In this document: positions 52,997-61,625 of the stretch, one piece after another
Layout: every line of letters begins with the position of its first letter
Numbering within the stretch: the stretch's first letter is position 1
Source: Breviolum minutum Mf 1.05b.01
Lineage: Eukaryota; Sar; Dinophyceae; Suessiales; Symbiodiniaceae
DNA: 64,000 bases
Direction of reading: 5' to 3'
Assembly: GCA_000507305.1 (NCBI GenBank)
Contig: DF239096.1
Span: 535,500-599,499, forward strand
Made by a program: the position numbers and the translations under genes
The notes under the pieces: model-generated
The model's input: the letters and a program-made list of their open reading frames with translations, nothing else
Database searches by the model: none
What the model was told of the DNA's origin: nothing

Positions 52997-53317
52997 AACA
53001 AGATACCTAAGGGCAATCTATAGTGACTATTCTTCGAATTGATCCTGAAAACAACTCAAACAAGCAATAAAGTGTTTCTCCATAAAGAAAGAAAGAATAC
53101 ATGCAAAAGCGGTCATAACCGTTTGAAATCAACTTAGGCGGTAATGACCGCAAGACTTGAACAGTGAATACACTTGAACAAGTAATTTTAATAAACTGTT
53201 TCTTCATCAAGAAAGAAAGAATACATGCAAAAGCGGTCATAACCGTTTGAAATCAACTTAGGCGGTAATGACCGCAAGACTTCAACAGTGAATACACTTG
53301 AATGATTAACAATTCTA
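52997..53317. promoter_or_regulatory. Duplicated upstream module, copy 2 (upstream of gene 6)
   Basis: Near-identical to 46,384-46,697, with palindromes at 53,110, 53,139, 53,234 and 53,263. A short insertion (TTTTA near 53,185) is the main difference. It ends 18 bp before the gene 6 start codon. Confidence 0.6.
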
Positions 53318-53450
53318 TGTTCCTTACATTAAATTTACAACTGTTAAATGGAGATGTTCCTATACTGATAAAGACTATTTTTCCCCTTGATGTCTCCCCA
53401 AAGCGCGTTCAACAACGCGGTGAACATATGAAATTTGATCCACTTTGGGA

Positions 53451-55262
53451 TCATCCTACGGTACCTTCATACTTCTCATGCCATTCAGTAGTAGCAGCGC
53501 GATGTGCCTTCCTGGCCTCAAACTTGGCATCTTGTGGGTCCATTCCTTCCTTCACCTTCTGGTCAAACATTTTGTTGTAGGCACGACTGCAGTAGTTTTT
53601 CTTGTCCATTTTGAGAGCTGGCTTCATGGCTTTGGCTTTCTCCACTGGCTTCTTTGCCTTTTCTTGGGTCTTCTCAATCTGCTTGGAAGCCACTTCCTTC
53701 CCTTTTGGATTCTCAGTAATTTTCTTCTTTTTGTTATCTCGTTTCATCTCAGGTTTCTTCTCCTCATTCTTTTTCTTTCCTTCTTCCTTCTTCTGGATCT
53801 CCTTCTTCTTGCTTTGTTCATCTTCTTCTTTTTCTTTTCTTGTGTCTCCTCCCTTCTTCTTTTGGTTTTTGCTAGGCATTGTCTCCTTGATCTCTTCTTC
53901 CTTCTTCTTCTTCTTGCTCGATGTCTCCGTCACCGTGTCTGGTTCTTCTCGAGCCGCCTTCCTAGCAACATTGTCTTTGACATATGCCTTTTTCAGATCG
54001 TCCAACATATCACCAACTGCTCTTTTCTTTGATTTCTTGTTGGCATTCTCTGCCATCGCTTTCAAGCTGGCTGTCTCCAAGGACCCAACCACGACAGATA
54101 GCTCTTCAGGTGCTGCAGGTTGAACTTTCTCAGGCATTGGTGCTTTTTCATCCATTAGAGGTGCAGGTTGAACTTTCTCAGGCATTGGTGCCACCACAGT
54201 AGAGCCAGCTTCTGAAACTAGACCATCCTTTAAAGCATCCTGAGCTGGTCTTGCTGAACATGTAGATTGTGAATCATCCTGGATTGGAATTGCCTGCTTC
54301 TTTTGCAACATATCCAACATTGCGGAGACAAGATCTGCTGGACACTTATTCAACTGGACTCCCGCATTCTTCAATGCATGCAGATGGCTCAGCTGGTGGC
54401 CTGGAAATAGTAGAAATGCAGAAAAAATAAAAGAAAGGCCGGTGAACACCGTTTTTATTGAAATAGAACTTGACTGAAATAGAACTTGACTTGAGCTGTT
54501 GATAGATTTGATTTATATATATATATATATATATTGGTACTGATGGAGTGAAAGTAAACATCTTCATATGTGCGGTAATCACCGCCAAACATGCAAAACT
54601 TTGAAGCAAAGGAACTGAGTGTAAAGGTCTGTGTGAGAATGTGGCAGCTGGTGAGGATGAGCAGGAAGTGTATCCAAACGAAGTATCTCATCACTGACTT
54701 TGCCCTTGAACATGGCTCGCAACTGAGACTTGGTCGAAGCACCAATTCTATATTTTTCTTGTTGAGATATCTCAACATCTTTCCAATCATTCCAATTCAC
54801 AAGAACCACCATTGTAGCAAGTGTAGTCTCAGTGGGTGTATCCAGACCTAATTCTTGGGCAAACCATGTGAGTGATTCACAACGGTGAAGAATCTTTGGA
54901 TGCTCAAGTTCTTTCCAAAGCAATGGGGTAAGAAATCTATGCAAGGTGCTATAGTCTTGTCCTCGGAGACTTGGTCCTTTATGTTTCTTTTCCTTTCCTG
55001 GTTTCTCTTCAAACTGGGAAACCTTTTCAGCCACTAATTGCTTGAGTTCTGTTAGTAATCCCTGACTGAAACCAGTAGCTTGCTGGATTGCCCCCACAGC
55101 TCTCACACCATCCTCATCAGACACCTTGCTCGCCTGCAAGCTTTTCGACACCTTCTGAAACTGCAGCTTTTCAATTTCAGCAAAAGTTGCTAACGATGCT
55201 ATGCTGCTCAAAAATTTGGAAGCAGCAGAGATCTGCCTACAGAATTCATTGATCCCAGGCAT
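53451..55262 (-). CDS. Cargo gene 7: large Lys/Glu-rich protein, two exons
   Basis: Exon 1 begins at ATG 55,262 (MPGINEFCRQISAASKFLSS) and encodes about 200 residues of mostly helical sequence, including RFLTPLLWKELEHPKILHRC and WFAQELGLDTPTETTLATMV. It ends somewhere near 54,620-54,660. After an intron with two palindromes, exon 2 starts at 54,400 behind a TTTCCAG acceptor (HQLSHLHALKNAGVQL). It continues through a repeated APMPEKVQPA motif into a 150-residue Lys/Glu tract (KKKEIQKKEEGKKKNEEKKP) and a basic C-terminal helix (YCSRAYNKMFDQKVKEGMD). Total about 520 residues. The charge pattern suggests a chromatin- or RNA-associated protein. Family not recognised. Confidence 0.6.
54440..54584. 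repeat. Palindrome cluster 11, within the intron of gene 7
   Basis: CGGTGAACACCG at 54,440 and CGGTAATCACCG at 54,573 flank an AT dinucleotide tract (54,515-54,533). Confidence 0.9.
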
Positions 55263-55363
55263 CTCAAAACAGATCTATATACCAAGGGTGCCTAAATCAT
55301 TGAGTTCCTGAAATTTATGCTGCAGAAAAGTCCAATCTAGACTTTGCTTGTTTAAATTCAAAT

Positions 55364-55512
55364 CGGTCAACACCGTCTAAATACTGTGATAAATCAATTT
55401 ATACAAAGTGGTCACAAAACAATTACTACTAACAAACCAGCCAGTGCAAACTCAATTCGGTTTGTTTGTGCGGTCATTACCGTTTATAATATGACTTGCG
55501 CGGTGACGACCG
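55364..55512. repeat. Palindrome cluster 12, between genes 7 and 8
   Basis: Starts at 55,364, 55,471 and 55,501, with centres CAAC, CATT and GACG. Confidence 0.9.
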
Positions 55513-55579
55513 CCAAATGTTTCCTCTCAATGTGGTTCTACTGTATATAGCCTTTGTTTTCCACATGACACGCGTGAAC

Positions 55580-56107
55580 TTAAACCTCCACATTTGCCCC
55601 ATCGTGTGCAATCTTGTGCTTAATGGCATCACACACATCCTCGAACTGCTCATCCGTAAGTTTCCAGATGTTTTTGAAATACTGGATGGGTTTCCTGATG
55701 CAGTCAACCCATTCGATCAATGGAAAATGTCTATCAAACAAGTCTGAACACATCATTATAGTAAAGATATCAGCACATAGCAAAGTAAAAAAACATAAAG
55801 TATATCCATTCCCAAGATGCTCCCTGGATTTGCCAGACAAAAAGTAAACGCGATAGTGAGGGACACCATCCACCAATATCCAGCTGCTACGAAGCAAAAT
55901 CAAGTCCATTGGATCTTTTTCATTTTTCCTCACACTGCAAACAATCCAAAAAGAAATGCCGAGAGAAAATCGTTTGAGTCTTTTCCTTGGAAGTCCTTTC
56001 ACCACAAAACGTACTCCAATTTCAAATTCTAGTTTCGACCTTGTAAGAATTGGTAGGACAGCATCTTCCAAAGGACGTTTGGTCCCTTGCTGAGCCATGG
56101 CAGCCAT
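55580..56107 (-). CDS. Cargo gene 8: unknown protein, probably two exons
   Basis: The best start is the ATG at 56,107 (MAAMAQQGTKRPLEDAVLPI), because residues upstream in the same frame overlap a palindrome-containing spacer. The N-terminal 90 residues have Lys/Arg stretches (KGLPRKRLKRF). A 90-bp segment in the middle reads as hydrophobic non-coding sequence and ends in GTGTTCAG, so an intron with an acceptor before 55,743 is likely; its donor is not GT. Exon 2 encodes FDRHFPLIEWVDCIRKPIQY and ends ICDA-like, acidic and helical (LTDEQFEDVCDAIKHKIA). Function unknown. Confidence 0.45.
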   Translation of the reverse strand: MAAMAQQGTKRPLEDAVLPILTRSKLEFEIGVRFVVKGLPRKRLKRFSLGISFWIVCSVRKNEKDPMDLILLRSSWILVDGVPHYRVYFLSGKSREHLGNGYTLCFFTLLCADIFTIMMCSDLFDRHFPLIEWVDCIRKPIQYFKNIWKLTDEQFEDVCDAIKHKIAHDGANVEV

Positions 56108-56158
56108 GCAGCAGTCTTCGAGCCTACTATGACTACAATGTTTTGAAGCAATAACCAT

Positions 56159-56201
56159 CGGTAATTTACCGTGAAACAAAAAATCAAGGCGGTCATGACC
56201 G
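56159..56201. repeat. Palindrome cluster 13, upstream of gene 8
   Basis: CGGTAATTTACCG at 56,159 has a five-base centre. CGGTCATGACCG at 56,190 is a fully symmetric 12-mer. Confidence 0.9.
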
Positions 56202-56397
56202 TGAAATATAGCACAAAAATGAAAAATGCCGTGGAAAAGTGCTCAAACATCAAATCCAAGTAAAAATTTCCAAAAGAAACAAAGTTACAAAAAAAAGGTG
56301 TTTCAGCCTGTTTTTGTAAGTACTTGTAAGTATTTGTAAGTAAAAAAAATACTTACACTACTTATAAGTACTTATAAGTATGTACTTATAACTTCTT

Positions 56398-56419
56398 ACA
56401 AGAAGAAATCAAACACCTT
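56398..56419 (-). repeat. Right terminal inverted repeat
   Basis: Inverted complement of the left end. About 100 bp of ACTTACAA/CTTATAAGTA-rich subterminal sequence precedes it (56,318-56,395), mirroring the left subterminal region. Confidence 0.9.
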
Positions 56420-56420
56420 A

Positions 56421-56991
56421 GTAAACTTCGTGATGCCTTAATTTCTTGAAAGATAGGATTTTGACATCCCCTCCAAGAATGGTAAATTGCGGGCATAGGG
56501 ATTTGATTCATGTGTACACTGATGCATGCCAAGATGAGAACAATGCAGGCATTGGTGGGGTAGCCTACGATTCAGTTGGGAACATCTTGGGATTTTTCAG
56601 CAGTGTCGTCACCCCTGAGCAGATTTCATTGATCAACTCGGATGACAAGCAGACAGTGATAGCGGAACTTGAGTCTTTAGCGGTTTTGGCAGGACTCGAG
56701 ATCTTTGGTTCACATCGTGCTGGCCACCAGGTCATCAGTTTAATAGACAATGAAGCTACTTTGGCTTCGATGATCAAGGCAGACTCACCAGTTTCCTTTT
56801 TGGCCCGTTGCTCCTCAAGTGTAGCCGAACTTGAAGCTAGACTAGTCTTAGACTTGTGGTTCGAAAGAGTAGCAAGCAATTCAAATCCAGCTGACCTTCC
56901 ATCTCGTGACAAGATAGATCATCTCGTTGGTGTCCCCAGGTTTGACGTCGACATTCGTACTCTTTTGGAAAGATTCGCAGATGCTCATTAA
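56421..56991 (+). pseudogene. pol: Second TYR-type Pol, RNase H half (continuation of 41,650-42,900)
   Basis: After the right end of the transposon the host frame resumes with KLRDALIS. A single-base shift at about 56,445 follows, then RNase H: IHVYTDACQDENNAGIGGVA (first Asp), VIAELESLAVLAGL (Glu), VISLIDNEATLASM (Asp) and the C-terminal SNPADLPSRDKI shared with the element at 17,358. It ends at 56,991. Apart from that shift the domain is intact. It matches the RT at 41,701-42,900 in class and orientation, and the two halves are continuous once the insertion is removed. Confidence 0.85.
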
Positions 56992-57540
56992 ACTCTTTTC
57001 CTTTCAAAACACCAATGAGAACTCCTTCGCCTTGATTCGTGGGGGATTGCGCGACGAAGGATGCTTAACACATCCTACAATACTTGCAGGATGAATGCAT
57101 GCAGGAGAACCAGCGCAGTTTCCCACTGAGTCAAAAAAGTGCGATGTCCGTTTTTGAGTTCTCCGATGCGCAGTTGATGTCAACTTTTCTTGAGGGTTTG
57201 ATCCGTAAGAAATATATGATCATGATTTTATCATATGGATGTATACACGTATATGGTGTATTATATGCGCGATATATACATACATATATATATATATGGC
57301 GAGCGTACGTGGTGGAAGGTTTCCCCTTTTGAAAGGTTCCGAGTGAGAGGTTTGCCGGAAGAGTGTAAATTACTTTACCGACTTGTGAATTTTCACCACT
57401 CCATGTTGCATATGCCTACGAGGTGTCAAATTGACACTTGTTTCTTACTTTCAACCACTGCTTTTGTCCCACTGGTGACGCAGTGAAAATGTCTCACAGA
57501 TTTAGGTCTGTACAGTTACCTCTCAACATTCGCTTCGCCT
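56992..57540. other. No supportable gene; AT tract
   Basis: A short ATATAC tract lies at about 57,268-57,298. Small frames (82-83 residues) overlap each other. Possibly the decayed 3' end of the second TYR element; no recombinase motif found. Confidence 0.4.
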
Positions 57541-57921
57541 TTGTGGCCACCAAAATGGTGCCATGACCATGTCAATTCTCATGGTACCGGAGCCGTAAGT
57601 TTGAAGCAATGGGGCAAAAACTCTGCTCAATGGATCGAGCTGTGCTGTGATGGAAACACACCCTTAAAAGAGAGAAGGTGTGCATTTCTTCCCCACCTTG
57701 TGCGGCTCTTCTTCTTGGATGGATCCTGCACAGGAGTTGATCTTCGCGCTGATTTCTCTTATGTGGAGCCACTAGCCATGCCTCTAGCTCCACGTCTTCT
57801 CCCTTGTGGGATCACTACGTGGTCTGGCTGCGCCCACTCTGAGCGTTGCACGCGTCCGTTCTTGTTTCACGCGGTTTCAGCAAGTTCTGTGTTAGTCAAG
57901 TTGCTTGCGCTCTCCAACTAA
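57541..57921 (+). CDS. Open frame of 126 residues, hypothetical
   Basis: The frame ends in TAA three bases before the spliced-leader relict. Composition is mixed, with several Cys and Trp and no recognisable motif. Its first codon is not ATG, so it may be the 3' part of a decayed exon. Doubtful. Confidence 0.2.
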   Translation: MWPPKWCHDHVNSHGTGAVSLKQWGKNSAQWIELCCDGNTPLKERRCAFLPHLVRLFFLDGSCTGVDLRADFSYVEPLAMPLAPRLLPCGITTWSGCAHSERCTRPFLFHAVSASSVLVKLLALSN

Positions 57922-57923
57922 CC

Positions 57924-57943
57924 TCCGTAGCCTTTTGGCTCAA
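57924..57943 (+). other. Dinoflagellate spliced-leader relict
   Basis: TCCGTAGCCTTTTGGCTCAA matches the 22-base dinoflagellate spliced leader except for one deleted A and the final base. Such a genomic relict is the signature of a trans-spliced mRNA copied back into DNA. A degenerate second copy (TTTAGGCTCAATAG) follows at 57,948-57,961, suggesting two rounds. Confidence 0.8.
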
Positions 57944-59120
57944 AAAATTTAGGCTCAATAGGGACGGCGAAGTCACTCACTTACCCTCGGTGCGGATCCT
58001 TCCCTCTTTCAGTCTTAGACAGTGAGGGGCAAGTCGGACTGGCTTCAGTGTGGACGGCGAAGTCACTCGCTTAACCATGACTCAGGTCCTTGTCTGCCCA
58101 TTGTGTGGAGACTGTTCTGACGGCATGTTGAAGTTTGAAGTCCTATATTGATCAGCTTTCTCTCACAGAGCTCAATGACTTGATGGTCATGGTGCAGAAT
58201 CGTATAACTGAACTAAGACAAGATGAACAAGCAACAGCTAGCAGAGCAGACGAAGGTGCTACCACGAGACATTCTTCGTACTCTGTCCGACTCTGTCCCC
58301 CAGGACTCTTTCCCAAGTCAGCGCTAGCGCAGCTGTCCTTTAGTGACAGTCGTGCTGAGGCTATGCAGCAGTTTGAATTGCAAGAAGATTCAGAAGATGA
58401 GCTCACTGATGATTTGCCATACGGAAAGGGTGGACAGAGCACAAAGAGCAACTGATTGATCAGGAAGCTCGGCACACTGATCGCAAAAAAGTGCCGGCGG
58501 ATGTCATCAGTATCAGCTCGGCTGAAGAAGACCGTGACCCATCGGAAGCTGATTGTAGCAGTGAAGGTTCAGCAGATGACGAAAGTTCGTCGGAGGAGGA
58601 GGCTAGTGCATCCAGCGAGACTGTGCCTGATGAGGATGAGGAGGCTGCAGAACTGGCGCTCATCAAAACTGCCTATACTAAACCTGCTAAATCAGTTTGA
58701 GACGGATGACAGCAAACTTACAGGGTGAGCCCACTCTTAATCTCCTGGAGCCTGTACCAAAAAACTGGCCCTTGGAACGCATTCAGCTCTCCTTGAAACG
58801 TTTCATTGAGTTGCTAAGCTACCTGGCTCAGGGGATTGCTTCAATCATGCGTGCAGTGCGAGCCCATCCAACCATGCGGATGTAGGACCAGGACACCATT
58901 CACCTCTTCAGCAGCAACTATTGGGTTAGACCCAACCTCTAGGTTCAACTGTACGTCTTCTAAAAAGCACAAGCGGCCTGCCTGTGGACGGGTGAAAGTG
59001 ATATCTCTTCCCAAAAATTCGGTCAAGCCTCACAAAACCGCTGGGAAACCTTCAGATGGGGAGAATGATGCTACACTTATACAGTGGATAGGTGGAATGT
59101 GTCCAGATGACAGCCGATAG
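57944..59120 (+). pseudogene. Retroposed gene copy with frameshifts, unknown function
   Basis: Downstream of the leader relict, an ATG at 58,077 opens MTQVLVCPLCGDCSDGMLK (Cys-x2-Cys-x2-Cys). The sense then shifts frame near 58,131 to SYIDQLSLTELNDLMVMVQN and an acidic stretch. It shifts again near 58,430 to a Glu/Ser/Asp-rich tract (EEDRDPSEADCSSEGSADDE) ending at 58,700. Further fragments follow: ERIQLSLKRFIELLSYLAQG at about 58,775 and a basic segment (SSKKHKRPACGRVKVISLPK) ending at 59,120. The pieces read as one intronless protein with about four frameshifts. A 17-bp block (GGACGGCGAAGTCACTC) occurs twice in the leader region (57,962 and 58,052). Family not recognised. Confidence 0.55.
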
Positions 59121-59940
59121 CAACCCTGTACTGTGGCCGGGCTGAAGTCAAGTCAGATTGTCACCTTATTATTTGCCCTTTTTGTCAAACTTGGCGGTGT
59201 CCCCATTGATTACTCAGGAGCGAAGTTCTTATTGATGCTCGAATTTCAAGAGATGTTCAGCAGAGAATGACGCACCTGTCCTCGCCACATCTTTGCAAGC
59301 TTTTGCGAAGAGCCTGGGATGCCATCAGACAGCCATGGAATTAAAAAAGAACCGTGGACCGTGGACCTGATTATTACAATCCAATGATGATGTGGTCTTA
59401 TAGTCTTAGTCTAAATGATCTTATTCTAGGGCAAAGTTCTTTTTTATAGTAGCAATGTTCTTTTTTCTTTTTGTGTCCTTTGTTGACTCCAAGGCGTCAA
59501 TGCCTTCATGCTGGAGTGCTGTGCTGACCCTGGTATGTGCTCTCCTGGATTGTATGAATTATATAGGAGGCCATGAAAAAGGGCGACACCTGCAACATGT
59601 GCCAATTTGACATCCGGAACCATTTGACATGGCATGTGCACTTGTCCATGTGCAGTTGTGCGCTCTGATCTTGCTTGGGCATGCCAGGTGGGCGCCTGGC
59701 CTCGAGAGTTTCTGTCACACCTGTCTTATTATTGTCATCGTATTGTATAATATAAGGTGTAATGCCGCAATGCCTTTAAATCGCCTCACTGACATCAATA
59801 GCATTTGCTCCAAAAAGAAGAAAAATTTGGACCTTTTTTCCCAAGCCACTAAACAACTAGGTATATATACATATATCTAATTTTAGTCAAAGAAAGTTTG
59901 GATGAGAAACTTCCGAGTTACGAACTTTTTAAAAATGCTA
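59121..59940. other. No supportable gene
   Basis: AT-rich spacer with small frames only. Nothing else seen. Confidence 0.45.
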
Positions 59941-59947
59941 AAAATTT

Positions 59948-60178
59948 AGTAAAGTAATAGTTCAGTAAAGTAACAGTTCAGTAAAGTCACAGTTCAGTAA
60001 AGTCACAGTTCAGTAAAGTAACAGTTCACAGTTCAGTAAATTAAAGTCACAGTTCAGTAAAGTAACAGTTCCGTAAAGTAACAATTCAGTAAAGGCACAG
60101 CTCAGTCAAGTAACAGTTCAGTAAAGTAACAGTTCAGTCAAGAAACAGCTCAGTCAAATAACAGCTCAGTTAAGTTTT
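59948..60178. repeat. Minisatellite, CAGTTCAGTAAAGTAA units
   Basis: About fourteen 16-17 bp units of the form CAGTTCAGTAAAGT(A/C)A with scattered substitutions, degrading towards the right. Confidence 0.9.
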
Positions 60179-60760
60179 GCGTGGCAGGCGCAGTATTTGC
60201 TGAGTTTGAAGGGTGACTTCGCTTGCTCTGCGCATTGGAAATGACGTTTCATATGTGATGCAGATCACTGCAGATCACTGATGACATTGATTTTGTGTGG
60301 CAGGCGCAGTATTTGGTGAGGTTGGAGGGTGACTTTTCGTGGCAGGCGCAGCACCTCGTGACATTTTGGGAGATAGCCGGAGCGCGAAGTGTTGCATTTT
60401 GCAATACAAAATCGTCTCCAAGATCGGACCGGGAGGGTCCCCGAAGCGGCGGGTGCGAGATGACGATTTCACATGGTCGGATCATGCTCGGATTATCCTC
60501 GAATTATGGTCGAATCGTCTTTCTATTGGCGGAAGCACTTCAGGGAGTTTGTGCTGAAATCTTGAGCTTCAAGATTTCGTGGCAGGCGGAGTATTTGGCG
60601 AAGTTGGAGGGTGGCTCTTGTTGCTCCGCGCATTGGACATGATGTTTCATATGTGATGCGGATCATTGACATCGATTTTGTGTGGCAGGCGCAGTATTTG
60701 GTGAAGTTGGATGGCGCCTCTTATTGTTCCGGGCAATGTAAATGACGTTTCAAAGCAGTA
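60178..60760. repeat. Repeated GTGGCAGGCGCAGTATTTGG blocks
   Basis: The block occurs at about 60,181, 60,297, 60,340 (partial), 60,579 and 60,682. It is usually followed by TGA-GTTGGA-GG and GCGCATTGGA-ATGA-GTTTCATATGTGATG. Degenerate units of about 110-120 bp plus an unrelated 200-bp stretch. Open frames here are repeat translations. Confidence 0.75.
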
Positions 60761-60764
60761 CCGG

Positions 60765-61625
60765 AGTACTACGAGGAAAGTACGGGGTAGGACAGAGTAG
60801 TACTGGCGTAGTACTTTGTAGTACAGAGTAGTACTGGAGTAGTACTTTGTAGTACTGGAGTGGTACTTTGTAGTACTGAGTAGTACTGGAGTAGTACAGA
60901 GTAGTACCGGAGTAGTACTTTGTAGTACAGAGTAGTTGGCGTAGTACTTTGTAGTACTGAGTAGTACTGGAGTAGTACTTTGTAGTACAGAGTAGTACTG
61001 GAGTAGTACTTTGTAGTACAGAGTAGTACTGGAGTTGTACTGGCATAGTACTTTGTAGTACAGACTAGTACGTTGTAGTACTGGGTAGGTACTTTGTAGT
61101 ACAGAGTAGTACTGGAGTAGTACTCTGTAGTACTGGCGTAGTACTTTGTAGCACTTTGTAGTACTGGACTAGTACTGGAGTAGTACTGGAGTCGTACGTT
61201 GTAGTAGTGGCGTAGTACTTTGTAGTACTGGCGTCGTACTTTGTAGTACTGGGTAGTACGTCGTAGTACTGGCGTTGTACTGTGTAGTACAGAGTAGTAC
61301 TGGAGTAGTACGTTGTAGTACTGGCGTAGTACTTTGTAGTTCAGAGTAGTACTGGAGTAGTACGTTGTAGAACTGGGTAGTACGTTGTAGTACTTTTACT
61401 GGCATAGTACTTTGTAGTACTGGCCTAGTACTTTGTAGTACTGGCCTAGTACTTTGTAGTAGTACTGGAGTAGTACGTTGTAGTTCTGGCGTAGTACTTT
61501 GTGGTACTGGCGTAGTACTTTGTAGTACTGGCATAGTGCTTTGTAGTACTGGAGTAGTACAGAGTAGTACTGGAGTAGTACTTTGTAGTACAGAGTAGTT
61601 TTGGCGTAGTACAGAGCAGTTCTTT
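60765..61625. repeat. GTAGTAC minisatellite, about 860 bp
   Basis: Irregular alternation of GTAGTACTGGA, GTAGTACTTT, GTAGTACAGA and GTAGTACGTT units of 10-13 bp. Nearly every unit holds the palindrome GTAC. Minus-strand Tyr/Thr-rich frames are by-products. Confidence 0.95.

Larger units (their letters stand above)
42902..56419. mobile_element. 13.5-kb cargo-carrying DNA transposon with palindrome-rich spacers
   Basis: Perfect terminal inverted repeats bound the segment. The left end starts AGGTGTTTGATTTCTTCTTG at 42,902 and the right end is its complement finishing at 56,419. TA flanks both ends. Splicing the flanks with a single TA recreates a TACTAGTA palindrome and joins the host RT frame to its continuation. 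Subterminal DNA on both sides is rich in ACTTATAAG/ACTTACAA motifs. It holds a transposase gene and about seven other genes, mostly on the minus strand. Every non-coding gap contains CGGT-N4-ACCG palindromes. The superfamily is uncertain: the transposase looks CACTA/CMC-like, but the ends and the TA duplication do not fit CACTA. Confidence 0.85.

Noticed and set aside
53445..54123. Plus-strand Phe/Leu/Ser-rich frames of 173-195 residues
   Set aside because: Antisense of the Lys/Glu tract of cargo gene 7; AAG/GAA codons read backwards as CTT/TTC.
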